Shown one piece after another: positions 24,341 to 33,852 of a stretch of DNA of 64,000 bases (the stretch's first letter is position 1; each line of letters starts with the position of its first letter). The translations under genes and the position numbers were made by a program. The notes under the pieces were generated by a model, which saw only the letters and a program-made list of their open reading frames with translations, did no database searches and had not been told where the DNA came from. Source of the stretch: JAWXCE01 sp033764775 (GTDB lineage Bacteria > Pseudomonadota > Alphaproteobacteria > Rhizobiales > Rhodomicrobiaceae); the NCBI GenBank assembly GCA_033764775.1, contig JANRIQ010000006.1:175772-239771 (forward strand). Direction: 5' to 3'.

Positions 24341-25840
24341 ATGGGGACAGTGACCGCGCTGAAAGCCTCCCCGACCGCCGCTCCGTTTGAAGCGTACCAG
24401 CCGGGCGGATTTTATTGCGAGCTTCTCGGCGCGCCGGACAACCTCAATCAGAATCTCGCCGCGCTGTGGAGCCACCTCCAGCAGCTCGAAATCGGCGATC
24501 TCGTCGCGCGCTCTAAGGACGCCGAGCGCGAGCTGTTCACCCTCGGCATCACCTTCACCGTCTACAGCGACCGCAACGCGATAGACCGCATCCTGCCGTT
24601 CGACGTGCTGCCCAGGGTGCTGACGGCGGCGGACTGGCGGGTGATCGACGGCGGCGTGAAACAGCGTGTCAGGGCGCTCAACCTCTTTCTGTGGGACGTC
24701 TATCACGATCAGCATATCCTGAAGGACGGCACGCTTCCGGCCGAACTCATTCTGCGCAACGCCAATTTCCGGCCGGAGATGATGGGCTACGACCCGCCGC
24801 GCGGCGCCTATGTGCACATCGCCGGGACCGACATCATCCGCGACGGCGCCGGGGTGTTCTATGTGCTGGAGGACAACGCGCGCACGCCGTCCGGGGTCTC
24901 GTATGTGGTGGAGAACCGCCATCTGATGCAGCGCGCCTTCCCCGATCTTATGCGCGGCTTCGCCATTGAGAGCGTGTCGGAATACGGCTCGCAACTCGCG
25001 GCGAAGCTGTCGGAGGTGGCGCCCGCCGGCGTGCTCGATCCGCAAGTGGTGCTGCTGTCTCCCGGCGTGTTCAACTCGGCGTATTTTGAACACGTGTTCC
25101 TGGCGCGCGAGATCGGCATCCCTCTGGTTGAGGGCCGCGACCTGACGGTTGAAAACGACCGCGTGTTTATGAAGACCGTCTCGGGGCCGAAGCCGGTGCA
25201 CGTGATCTACCGACGCCTCAACGACGACTTTCTCGATCCGGAGATTTTCAATCCCGAAAGCGCGCTCGGCGTGCCCGGGCTGATGCGCGCGGTGCGCAAA
25301 GGGCATGTGACGCTCGCCAACGCGGTCGGCACCGGCGTCGCCGACGACAAGGCCGTCTACGCCTATCTGCCGCGGATCATCAAATACTACCTCGACCAGG
25401 ATCCGATTCTGCCGAACGTGAAGACCTATATCTGCCGCGAGCCGGACGATCTGCGCTACGTGCTCGACAATCTCGACAAGCTCGTGGTCAAGCCGGTCGG
25501 CGAGTCCGGCGGCTACGGCATCTGCGTCGGCCCGAAGGCGACGAAGGCCGAGATCGACATCATCCGCGAGGCGGTGAAGCGCGACCCGGCGAACTATATC
25601 GGCCAGCCAATGATCGACCTTTCCGTGTGCCCGACGCTCACCGACGACGGCGTGGAGCCGCGCCATGTGGATTTGCGGCCCTTCGCCGTCACGGGCGAGG
25701 ACACCTGGCTGCTGCCGGGCGGGCTGACGCGCGTGGCGCTCAAGAAAGGCTCGATCGTCGTCAACTCCAGCCAGGGCGGCGGCACCAAGGACACTTGGGT
25801 GTTGCGGGAGGACGGGCCGCTCAAGGAGGAGGGAGCGTGA
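24341..25840 (+). CDS. Circularly permuted ATP-grasp protein
   Basis: A 499-aa protein of the DUF404/DUF407 type, a circularly permuted ATP-grasp predicted to make amide (peptide) bonds. Typical stretches: MGYDPPRGAYVHIAGTDIIRD split over positions about 147-167, YVLEDNARTPSGVSYV, LVEGRDLTVENDRVFMKT, VKPVGESGGYGICVGP and the C-terminal DLRPFAVTGEDTWLLPGGLTRVA, LVVNSSQGGGTKDTW-like end. No biochemical product is established for this family. ATG at 24341 follows AAGGGCG; the upstream extension was rejected. The next gene, alpha-E, overlaps its stop as GTGA. Confidence 0.9.
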   Translation: MGTVTALKASPTAAPFEAYQPGGFYCELLGAPDNLNQNLAALWSHLQQLEIGDLVARSKDAERELFTLGITFTVYSDRNAIDRILPFDVLPRVLTAADWRVIDGGVKQRVRALNLFLWDVYHDQHILKDGTLPAELILRNANFRPEMMGYDPPRGAYVHIAGTDIIRDGAGVFYVLEDNARTPSGVSYVVENRHLMQRAFPDLMRGFAIESVSEYGSQLAAKLSEVAPAGVLDPQVVLLSPGVFNSAYFEHVFLAREIGIPLVEGRDLTVENDRVFMKTVSGPKPVHVIYRRLNDDFLDPEIFNPESALGVPGLMRAVRKGHVTLANAVGTGVADDKAVYAYLPRIIKYYLDQDPILPNVKTYICREPDDLRYVLDNLDKLVVKPVGESGGYGICVGPKATKAEIDIIREAVKRDPANYIGQPMIDLSVCPTLTDDGVEPRHVDLRPFAVTGEDTWLLPGGLTRVALKKGSIVVNSSQGGGTKDTWVLREDGPLKEEGA

Positions 25841-26820
25841 GCAGCCTGCTGTCGCGCCACGCCGAATGCGCCTTCTGGATGGCCCGCTATTTCGAGCGCG
25901 CCGAGAGCGTCGCCCGCGTCATGGAGGTGCACACTTCGTTCCAACGCGGGCGCGGCCCGGCCGACACCGCCTGGGCCTGGCTCGTCACGCTCTACTCGGA
26001 CGAGGCGGAGTTCGCAAAGGCGTACGGCCAACCGACCGCCGAGAACGTGATCCAGTTCTACGTCACCAACCTGGACAACCCGTCCTCGATCCAATCCTCG
26101 ATCCGTTCGGCTCGAGAGAACGCACGCGCGCTGCGGCCCCTCATTCCGACCGACATGTGGTTCCAGGTCAACGACTTCTACAATCGCCTCCTCGCCTTCA
26201 CCCCGTCCGATTTCACCGAGATGAAGCTGTCGCGCACCTGCGACGCGATCAAGCGCGGCTGCTACGCCCAGCTCGGCGTGGCGGAGGCGACGCTTTATCG
26301 CGACGAGATTTGGCCGTTCTTCCGCCTTGGCCTTTTCATCGAGCGCGCCGACCAGATGAGCCGCCTGCTGGACGTGAAATTCGCGCAACTCGCAACGGGC
26401 GCCCGCCGCGATCCGGCGAGCTTCGATTTCAGTTTCTGGGCGACGCTTTTGCGATCAGCCTCCGCCTATCACGCCTTCCGGCGCATTCACCCAAGCGGCG
26501 TTGAGCCGGAGGACGTGGCGAAGTTCCTCCTGTTCGACGTGCGCACGCCGCGCTCGGTCAGCCATTGCGTAGGCGAGATCAAAAGCATGATCTTGCTGCT
26601 GGAAGAGAGCTTCACCCTGGCGAACGCCCACCGCGCCCACGAGCAGGTGGACGCGATCCTGTCCGGGCTGGTGAGAGCGGCTGGCGATCCGGCGCTTTTG
26701 GAGACGCTCCACGCCTTCAACGACTGGGTGCAGATGAGCCTGATCTCGCTCGCCAACGAACTCGGCTATGTGTTCTTCGGATACCAGAAGCCGGCGGCAC
26801 AAATTCAAGCCAGCGCCTGA
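25837..26820 (+). CDS. Alpha-E domain protein (DUF403)
   Basis: A 327-aa all-helical protein of the alpha-E family. It opens with LLSRHAECAFWMARYFERAESVA, a standard start (shown here in two parts: LLSRHAECAFWM and ARYFERAESVA), and later has LGLFIERADQMSRLLDVKF and ARENARALRPLIP. The family is fused or adjacent to circularly permuted ATP-grasp proteins and transglutaminases; it is thought to be a partner of the ligase, without a known activity. The GTG at 25837 overlaps the upstream stop (GTGA) behind a strong AAGGAGGAGGG. It is followed by the large transglutaminase after 31 bases. Confidence 0.9.
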   Translation: MSSLLSRHAECAFWMARYFERAESVARVMEVHTSFQRGRGPADTAWAWLVTLYSDEAEFAKAYGQPTAENVIQFYVTNLDNPSSIQSSIRSARENARALRPLIPTDMWFQVNDFYNRLLAFTPSDFTEMKLSRTCDAIKRGCYAQLGVAEATLYRDEIWPFFRLGLFIERADQMSRLLDVKFAQLATGARRDPASFDFSFWATLLRSASAYHAFRRIHPSGVEPEDVAKFLLFDVRTPRSVSHCVGEIKSMILLLEESFTLANAHRAHEQVDAILSGLVRAAGDPALLETLHAFNDWVQMSLISLANELGYVFFGYQKPAAQIQASA

Positions 26821-26851
26821 CCGAACCGCAATCCCGGAGGCTCTTTACGCC

Positions 26852-29800
26852 ATGACGCTGCATGTCGCGCTGACCCACCGCACGTCTTACTCCTATGACC
26901 GCCTGACCGCGCTTGGGCCGCAGGTGGTGAGGCTGCGCCCGGCTCCGCACAGCCGCACGCCGATCCTGAGCTACTCCCTCGACATCACGCCCAAGACGCA
27001 CTTCATCAACTGGCAGCAAGACCCGTTCGGCAATTATCTGGCGCGCCTCGTCTTCCCAGAGAAGACCGACACATTCGAGGTGGTCGTCGATCTCGTCGCC
27101 GACATGGCCGTCATCAACCCGTTCAACTTCTTCATCGAGGAAAAGGCGCGCGATTGGCCGTTCGAGTACGGCGCCGCGCTGAAAGAGGAGCTGACGCCTT
27201 ACCTGAAAGCCGACGCGCCGGGGCCGCTGCTCGATGACTATCTCGCGGGGCTGAGGCTCAATCAAACGACGACGATCGACTATGTGGTGGAGCTAAATCG
27301 CCAACTGCAATCCGACATCGGCTATCTGATCCGCATGGAGCCGGGCGTGCAGACACCGGAGGAGACTCTCAAAAACCGCTCCGGCTCCTGCCGCGACTCA
27401 GGCTGGCTGCTGGTGCAAATCCTGCGGCACAAGGGCCTCGCGGCGCGCTTTGTGTCCGGGTACCTCATCCAGCTTAAGCCGGATGTGAAATCCCTCGATG
27501 GCCCCTCCGGCGCAGAGGTGGATTTCACCGACCTGCACGCCTGGGCGGAGGTGTATCTGCCCGGCGCCGGGTGGATCGGTCTCGACCCGACCTCCGGCCT
27601 CCTTACCGGCGAGGGGCACATCCCGCTCGCCGCGACGCCGCGCCCGCAAAGCGCCGCGCCCATCTCCGGCGCGCACGAAAAAGCGGAGGTGACGTTCAGC
27701 TTCGACATGAAGGTGACGCGCATCGCGGAATCGCCACGCGTGACCAAGCCCTACACGGACGATCAATGGGCGGCGATTAACGCCACAGGCAAGGCGGTGG
27801 ACGCGCGGCTGCAGGCGGGCGACGTGCGTCTTTCCATGGGCGGCGAGCCGACGTTCGTCTCCATCGACGACATGGACGGCGCCGAGTGGAACACCGCCGC
27901 CGTCGGCCCCACCAAGCGGCAGTTCGCGGAAAACCTCATCCGCCGCCTGCGGGACAAGTTCGCGCCCGGCGGCCTCCTGCATTACGGTCAGGGCAAATGG
28001 TATCCGGGCGAGCAGCTGCCGCGCTGGGCGTTCGCCTGCTATTGGCGCACGGACGGCGAGCCGCTCTGGCATGACGCCAGTCTCATCGACCGCGAAAAGC
28101 CAGCGCGGCGCATGGGCGTCGCCGACGCGGGAAACTTTGCGCAGGCTTTATGCGACCAGCTTGGGCTGCCCGCCGACAGCGCGATCCCAGCATACGAGGA
28201 CGCGGCGCATTTCGCGCTCATTGAGCAGAAGCTCCCCGTCAATCTCGACCCGGCGGACAACAAGCTCGCCGACGAGGCGGAGCGCGCCAGGGTCATCAAA
28301 GTGTTCGACCAGGGCGTCGAGTCCGTCACCGGTTATGTGTTGCCCATCCAGGTGTGGCAGTCCAGAGCGCGCGGCCGCCGCTGGGTGACGGAGAAGTGGG
28401 CGTTCCGCCGCGCCAAGCTGTTCCTCGCGCCGGGCGACTCGCCCATCGGCTTCCGGCTGCCGCTAGGCTCGCTGCCCTACATCGCGCCGATCAACTTCCC
28501 GCACGTCTATCCGCGCGATCCGCTCGCGCAGACGCAACCTTTGCCCCCGCGCGACGCGCTGCTTGCCGACCGCCGCGCCGTGACGCTGGAGCCGCCTGTG
28601 ACCGCGCCGCTGTTCCCGAACGAGGTGTTCGGCTCGGTGCGCACGGCGATGGCCATCGAGCCGCGCGACGGTCATCTGTGCGTGTTCACGCCGCCGCTGG
28701 AAGACGCGGAGGATTACGCCGCGCTTGTCGCGGCCGTGGAAAACGCCGCCGCGCAATCCGCCACCCGCGTGCATATCGAGGGCTATTCTCCGCCGTTCGA
28801 TCCGCGCCTCAACGTGATCAAGGTGACGCCAGACCCCGGCGTCATCGAGGTGAACATCCAGCCCGCCGCGAACTGGGATCACGCCGTCAACATCACCGAG
28901 ACGCTTTACGAGGAGGCGCGGCTCGCCCGGCTAGGCACCGAGAAGTTCATGATCGACGGCCGCCACACCGGCACCGGCGGCGGCAACCACATCGTCATGG
29001 GCGGCATGACCCCAGCCGACAGTCCGTTCCTGCGCCGCCCCGATCTGCTCGGCAGCGTCATCGCGTTCTGGCAGAACCACCCGAGCCTGTCCTACCTGTT
29101 CTCCGGCATGTTCATCGGCCCAACAAGCCAGGCGCCGCGCATCGACGAAGCGCGCCACGACCAGCTTTACGAGATGGAGATCGCGCTCGCGCAAATCCCC
29201 GAGCGAGGGCAGGGCTGGACGCCGTCATGGCTCGTCGACCGCATTTTCCGCAACCTTCTTATCGACGTGACGGGCAACACGCACCGCGCCGAAATCTGCA
29301 TCGACAAGCTCTACTCGCCGGACGGGCCGACGGGCCGCCTCGGCCTCGTCGAGTTCCGCTCGTTCGAGATGCCGCCGCACGCGCAGATGAGCCTTGCGCA
29401 GCAATTGCTCCTGCGCGCGCTCATCGCATGGTTCTGGGAGACGCCCTACCGCCGCAAGCTCATCCCCTGGGGGACGAGCCTGCACGACAAGTTCATGCTG
29501 CCCGCCTTCGTGTGGGCCGATTTCCGCGACGTGCTGGCCGAGCTGCGCGGCGCCGGGTTCGACCTGAAAGACGACTGGTTCGCGCCGCATTTCGAGTTCC
29601 GCTTTCCCGTCATCGGCCACATTGAGAGGGAGGGGGTGACGCTGGAGCTGCGCCAGGCGCTCGAACCCTGGCACGTGATGGGCGAGGAGGGGGTCATCGG
29701 CGGCACGGCGCGCTATGTGGACAGCTCGCTCGAGCGGGTGCAGGCCCGGGTCGCCGGCGACGCAACCGCGCGCTTCACAGTCACCTGCAACGGCCGCGCT

Positions 29801-30142
29801 CTGCCGCTGCAGTCCACCGGCGTGCGCGGCGAGCAGGCCGCCGGCGTGCGTTTTCGCGCATGGCAGCCGCCCTCGTGCCTGCATCCGACCATCGCGCCGC
29901 ATGTGCCGCTCGTGTTCGACATCGTTGATAAATGGAGCGGGCGCTCCATCGGCGGTTGCCGGTATCATGTGGCGCACCCTGGCGGCAAGGCGTATGAGAC
30001 GTTCCCCATCAATGCGCTGGAGGCCGAGAGCCGCCGCGCCGCGCTGTTCGAGGCGATCGGCCACACCAGCGGCGCCATGCGGCCGGGCGCCCCGCGCGTG
30101 AACCCGGATTTCCCCCACACGCTCGATTTGCGCCGCGCCTGA
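26852..30142 (+). CDS. Large transglutaminase-like protein with DUF2126 domain
   Basis: A 1096-aa protein. The N-terminal bacterial-transglutaminase-associated strand domain (1-100) is followed by a transglutaminase/papain-like core with Cys180 (NRSGSCRDSGW), His229 (DLHAWAEVYLPG) and Asp245 (GLDPTSG). The remaining 750 residues are the DUF2126 region, with GGEPTFVSIDDMDGAEWN, FMIDGRHTGTGGGNHIVMGG and an end domain LEPWHVMGEEG. The gene ends with a domain of about 120 residues containing QPPSCLHPTIAPH. It may act as a peptidase or amide transferase on the product of the ATP-grasp ligase; this is inferred from conserved neighbourhood. The ATG at 26852 follows CCGGAGG. Confidence 0.92.
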   Translation: MTLHVALTHRTSYSYDRLTALGPQVVRLRPAPHSRTPILSYSLDITPKTHFINWQQDPFGNYLARLVFPEKTDTFEVVVDLVADMAVINPFNFFIEEKARDWPFEYGAALKEELTPYLKADAPGPLLDDYLAGLRLNQTTTIDYVVELNRQLQSDIGYLIRMEPGVQTPEETLKNRSGSCRDSGWLLVQILRHKGLAARFVSGYLIQLKPDVKSLDGPSGAEVDFTDLHAWAEVYLPGAGWIGLDPTSGLLTGEGHIPLAATPRPQSAAPISGAHEKAEVTFSFDMKVTRIAESPRVTKPYTDDQWAAINATGKAVDARLQAGDVRLSMGGEPTFVSIDDMDGAEWNTAAVGPTKRQFAENLIRRLRDKFAPGGLLHYGQGKWYPGEQLPRWAFACYWRTDGEPLWHDASLIDREKPARRMGVADAGNFAQALCDQLGLPADSAIPAYEDAAHFALIEQKLPVNLDPADNKLADEAERARVIKVFDQGVESVTGYVLPIQVWQSRARGRRWVTEKWAFRRAKLFLAPGDSPIGFRLPLGSLPYIAPINFPHVYPRDPLAQTQPLPPRDALLADRRAVTLEPPVTAPLFPNEVFGSVRTAMAIEPRDGHLCVFTPPLEDAEDYAALVAAVENAAAQSATRVHIEGYSPPFDPRLNVIKVTPDPGVIEVNIQPAANWDHAVNITETLYEEARLARLGTEKFMIDGRHTGTGGGNHIVMGGMTPADSPFLRRPDLLGSVIAFWQNHPSLSYLFSGMFIGPTSQAPRIDEARHDQLYEMEIALAQIPERGQGWTPSWLVDRIFRNLLIDVTGNTHRAEICIDKLYSPDGPTGRLGLVEFRSFEMPPHAQMSLAQQLLLRALIAWFWETPYRRKLIPWGTSLHDKFMLPAFVWADFRDVLAELRGAGFDLKDDWFAPHFEFRFPVIGHIEREGVTLELRQALEPWHVMGEEGVIGGTARYVDSSLERVQARVAGDATARFTVTCNGRALPLQSTGVRGEQAAGVRFRAWQPPSCLHPTIAPHVPLVFDIVDKWSGRSIGGCRYHVAHPGGKAYETFPINALEAESRRAALFEAIGHTSGAMRPGAPRVNPDFPHTLDLRRA

Positions 30143-30276
30143 CCCAACCGGCGTCTCCCGCCTGCTATAGCCGCGCCTTCCGCAGGCTGATATGATCCTT
30201 CTTGGGTGCGGATGCGCAACTGGCGCCGCGATGACGGAGCCTGCAGCGTCTCGCCGCGAGGAAGCGCCGGAGGAGG

Positions 30277-32856
30277 ATGAGCGTCTTGGCTATGACGACG
30301 CAGGTCGAAGGTGCGCCCGCAGCCGGCGACGACCCCTTTCAGGACTACGGCGCGCACGCCCTGCGCTACGACGAACTGGCGACGCCCGACGGCGCGATCC
30401 GCCCGCATTGGCGCGTGTTTTGCGACGAGTTCCGCGCTATCCCGTCCGACCGGCGCATGGCGCGCGTGCTGCGGCTGAACCGGTTGGTGCGCGAGAACGG
30501 CATCGCCGAGGATATTTTCGCCGACGCGGCCCAGACCGCTGAGCCGTGGCGCATTGACCTCCTGCCGGTGATTTTCTCGGCCGGCGAATGGGCGTTTCTG
30601 GAGCGGGCGGTCATTCAGCGCGCGCGGTTGGCGAGCGCCATTCTCGCCGATGTCTACGGGCCGCAAACGCTGTTGCGGTCGGGCGATGCGCCGCCAACCC
30701 TGATTTTCAGCGACGGCGCGTATCTGCGGCCATGCCTCAACGCTCCCGACCCGAGCCTCGACTTCTACGCCGTCGATCTCGCGCGCGCGCCGGACGGCTC
30801 CTGGCGGGCGCTCGACACCCATGCGGAAACGCCGGCCGGCTCCGGCTTCGCGCTCGCCAACCGCGTGGTGCACGCCCAGGTGGCCAGCGATCTGTTCCGC
30901 TCGGTCAACGGCCTTCGGCTCGCGCCGTTCTATCAGAAGCTGCAATCCGAGCTTTTGAGCCGCGTCAACCGCGACGACCCGCTCATTGCGCTGCTGACCC
31001 CCGGCCCGCACCACGAGGACTATTTCGGCCACGCTTATCTGGCGCGCTATCTCGGGCTGGTGCTGATGGAGGGCGGCGACATGCGCGTCGTCGGCGGCCG
31101 CGTCTACATGAAGACGCTCGAAGGGTTGAAGCTCATCGACCTCATCGTGCGCTGCGTGGAGGGCGCGAGCGCCGACCCGCTGGAGTTCAGCCCAAGCGGC
31201 TTTCTGGGGCCCGTGGGCCTCATGCAGGCGGTGCGCAAATCGCCACGGCTGGTGAGCAACATGCTCGGCTCGGCCATCGTTGAAAACCGCGGACTGGCGC
31301 AGTATCTGCCGGCGCTGTGCAAAAAGCTGCTGGGCGAGGATCTGGCGCTGCCCGATGCGCCGCGCTGGTGGCTGGGCGATGAAGCGTCGCGCGCTCACGC
31401 TTTCGCCAATTTCAACCGCATGGTCATCCGCCGCGCGCGCGAAGGCACGGGTCGCCCGGGCGGCGCGGAGTTCGGCCGCAGCCCCGCCCGCATGTCGCAG
31501 GATGCGGCGGCGGCGTTGCGCGACGAGATCGTGCTCAACGGGGCGACGCTCGTCGCCGAGGAGCCGGTCGGCTTCGCCACGACGCCGAGCTGGACGCCAA
31601 CCGGGGTCAGGCCCGCTCCCTATGCGGTTCGCCTTTTCGCCGCGCGTTTTGGCGGCGAGTATCATGTCATGCCGGGCGGCATCGCGCTCACCGTGGACGC
31701 GGCGACGGGCGTGTCGCTCTCGGCCGCCGACGGCAACACCCGCGACGTGTGGGTCGCCTCGCCCAACGAGGTCAATCACCACGTGACGCTGATGCGGCCC
31801 GCAATCGAGGTTTCGTCCGTGCAGCGGTCGGGCAAGGGCCTGCGCAGCCGCGCCGCCGACAATCTGTTCTGGCTCGGGCGATACACGGAGCGCGCGGACG
31901 GCACCATGCGCCTCATGCGGGCGGCGCTGACGCGCATGCGGGACGAGGGCGCGGAAAGCCGCGCGGGCGAGGCGGTGCGCATGGCGCTCGCCGCGATCCT
32001 CGATAAGGACGCCGGCCGCAAGGACGACGACAAGCGCGAACCGTTGAAAGCCGTCGAGGATCTGGTGGTGACGCTGATGACCTCGCGCGATCGGGCCTAC
32101 AGCCTGCCCAGCACGCTCGAGAGCGCGCATCAAGTGGCGAGCCTCCTGCGCGACCGGCTCTCGACCGAGGCCTGGCGCGCGCTGCAGAGCTTCGAGACAA
32201 ACCCCGTCTGGCGCGGCGACGCCATGCCCGCCGGCGTGACGGACATCATCGACGCGCTCGACCAGGGGGTGGCGACGCTCGCCGCCTTCAACGGCATGGT
32301 GGCCGAGAATATGACGCGCAACCACGGCTGGCGGTTTCTCGACATCGGCCGCCGCCTTGAGCGCGCATCCAACCTGAGCGAACTGCTGCTCGCCCTGTTC
32401 GGCCAGGCGCATGACGACGACAGCGAGACGAGCGGCCTGCTGTTCACTCTGGAGGCCGCCGACAGCATCATCACGTTCCGCTCGCGCTACCTGTTCGCCC
32501 CGGTGCTCGCGCTCGTACTCGACCTGCTGCTGCTGGACGAGACGAACCCGCGCAGCGTCGGGTTTCAGCTCGCGGCTGTGGATGCGCATCTGAGCGCGCT
32601 TCCGCAAGCCTCGCAAAGCGGCGTACAAACCGAGGAGCAGCGCATGATTCTCGAACTGCTCACGCGCGTTCGCCTGGCCAAGGTGGCGCAGCTGGCGCAG
32701 ACCGGGCCGGACGGCTCGCGTGGCGAGTTCAGGGCGCTGTTTTTGCATATCGTAAACACCCTGCCCCGGCTGTCCGAGGCCATCACCCGCCGATATTTCA
32801 GCCTCACCGAAGACGAGTTGCGCCGCGTCTACTCCCGCACAGGCCCGCGCCCATGA
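30277..32856 (+). CDS. Circularly permuted ATP-grasp / alpha-E fusion protein
   Basis: An 859-aa fusion. Residues about 1-500 are a second circularly permuted ATP-grasp (LAPFYQKLQSELLSRVNRDDP, LMEGGDMRVVGGRVYMKTLEG, EEPVGFATTPSW, FGGEYHVMPGGIALTV); residues about 520-850 are a second alpha-E domain (SRAADNLFWLGRYTERADG, NHGWRFLDIGRRLERASNL). So this cluster carries the ligase/alpha-E pair both as separate genes and as a fusion. The ATG at 30277 has GGAGGAGG directly in front, too close for ideal use; an ATG at 30292 is also possible. Its stop overlaps the next gene as ATGA. Confidence 0.9.
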   Translation: MSVLAMTTQVEGAPAAGDDPFQDYGAHALRYDELATPDGAIRPHWRVFCDEFRAIPSDRRMARVLRLNRLVRENGIAEDIFADAAQTAEPWRIDLLPVIFSAGEWAFLERAVIQRARLASAILADVYGPQTLLRSGDAPPTLIFSDGAYLRPCLNAPDPSLDFYAVDLARAPDGSWRALDTHAETPAGSGFALANRVVHAQVASDLFRSVNGLRLAPFYQKLQSELLSRVNRDDPLIALLTPGPHHEDYFGHAYLARYLGLVLMEGGDMRVVGGRVYMKTLEGLKLIDLIVRCVEGASADPLEFSPSGFLGPVGLMQAVRKSPRLVSNMLGSAIVENRGLAQYLPALCKKLLGEDLALPDAPRWWLGDEASRAHAFANFNRMVIRRAREGTGRPGGAEFGRSPARMSQDAAAALRDEIVLNGATLVAEEPVGFATTPSWTPTGVRPAPYAVRLFAARFGGEYHVMPGGIALTVDAATGVSLSAADGNTRDVWVASPNEVNHHVTLMRPAIEVSSVQRSGKGLRSRAADNLFWLGRYTERADGTMRLMRAALTRMRDEGAESRAGEAVRMALAAILDKDAGRKDDDKREPLKAVEDLVVTLMTSRDRAYSLPSTLESAHQVASLLRDRLSTEAWRALQSFETNPVWRGDAMPAGVTDIIDALDQGVATLAAFNGMVAENMTRNHGWRFLDIGRRLERASNLSELLLALFGQAHDDDSETSGLLFTLEAADSIITFRSRYLFAPVLALVLDLLLLDETNPRSVGFQLAAVDAHLSALPQASQSGVQTEEQRMILELLTRVRLAKVAQLAQTGPDGSRGEFRALFLHIVNTLPRLSEAITRRYFSLTEDELRRVYSRTGPRP

Positions 32857-33722
32857 TCTATGACTTGAGCCACAAGACGCTTTACAGATATTCGGCGCCC
32901 GTGGCTCAGTCGCACCATCTCATTCACTTGGCGCCGCGCGCCGTCCCCGGGCAGACGGTGAACCGCCACACGGTCATCATCGACCCGGCGCCCGCGTCAT
33001 CGACCGACTTCACCGACGCATTCGGCAACCCGGCGACGATTCTCGCCATCGAGCAGGATCATTCCGAGCTGCTCATCCATTCGCGCGGACAGATCGAGGT
33101 GCGCGCCAAGGTCAAGCCCGATATCGGGGCGACCGTCTCCTGGGCTGACTTGGCGCGTCAACTGAGCGGCCCTGGCCCTCATGATCTCAGCGTCGTCCAA
33201 TATGTGTGCGCCTCCCGCTACGCCCGCCCGGCGCCGGACGTGCGCGATTACGCCCGCGTCAGCTTCCCGCAGGGCCGGCCCGTTCTGGAGGGCGCCATGG
33301 ACCTGACCAGCCGCATCTACGCCGATTTCAAATACGACCCCCGCGCGACCGACGTGGCCACAAGCGTTTCGGAGCTTTTGCGCATCCGCCGCGGGGTGTG
33401 TCAGGATTTCGCCCATCTCGCCATCGCGGGCCTTCGCTCGCTCGGCCTCCCAGCGCGCTATGTGAGCGGCTATTTGCTAACACATCCGCCCGCCGGACAA
33501 CCGCGTCTGCAAGGGGCGGACGCCAGCCACGCCTGGATTTCGGTTTGGGCGCCGGAGACGGGATGGGTGGACTTCGACCCCACAAACAATCTGATGCCCT
33601 CCGACGAGCACATCACCATCGCCTACGGCCGCGACTATCACGACGTCAGCCCGATCGCCGGGGTGCTGCTCGGCGGGGGCGACCACCGCATCGACGTGGC
33701 GGTGGACGTTGTGCCGCTCTAA
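32853..33722 (+). CDS. Transglutaminase-like cysteine peptidase family protein
   Basis: A 289-aa protein with the bacterial transglutaminase N-terminal domain (MIYDLSHKTLYRYSAPV, LAPRAVPGQ) and the core with Cys183 (RRGVCQDFAHL), His226 (ASHAWISVW) and Asp242 (VDFDPTNN). No signal peptide, so it acts in the cytosol. It is the second transglutaminase of the cluster and the last gene of the run, overlapping the fusion gene by 4 bases. The family pairs with ATP-grasp/alpha-E proteins in many bacteria; the substrate is unknown. Confidence 0.92.
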   Translation: MIYDLSHKTLYRYSAPVAQSHHLIHLAPRAVPGQTVNRHTVIIDPAPASSTDFTDAFGNPATILAIEQDHSELLIHSRGQIEVRAKVKPDIGATVSWADLARQLSGPGPHDLSVVQYVCASRYARPAPDVRDYARVSFPQGRPVLEGAMDLTSRIYADFKYDPRATDVATSVSELLRIRRGVCQDFAHLAIAGLRSLGLPARYVSGYLLTHPPAGQPRLQGADASHAWISVWAPETGWVDFDPTNNLMPSDEHITIAYGRDYHDVSPIAGVLLGGGDHRIDVAVDVVPL

Positions 33723-33852
33723 CGTCAAACGGCGCAAACCGCGGGGCGAGCCGGCATCGCCGCCACAGACGCGGGCGTCATTCCATGGGGGCGTTGCGCA
33801 AAAGCCTGTCATGGGCGCATGTTACGGAGCGCAGGGAGCACAGGAGGCGGCG

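Noticed and set aside
29965..32748. 927-aa open frame antisense to the ATP-grasp/alpha-E fusion
   Set aside because: Long antisense frames are common here because of high GC at third positions; the plus-strand proteins are clear family members.
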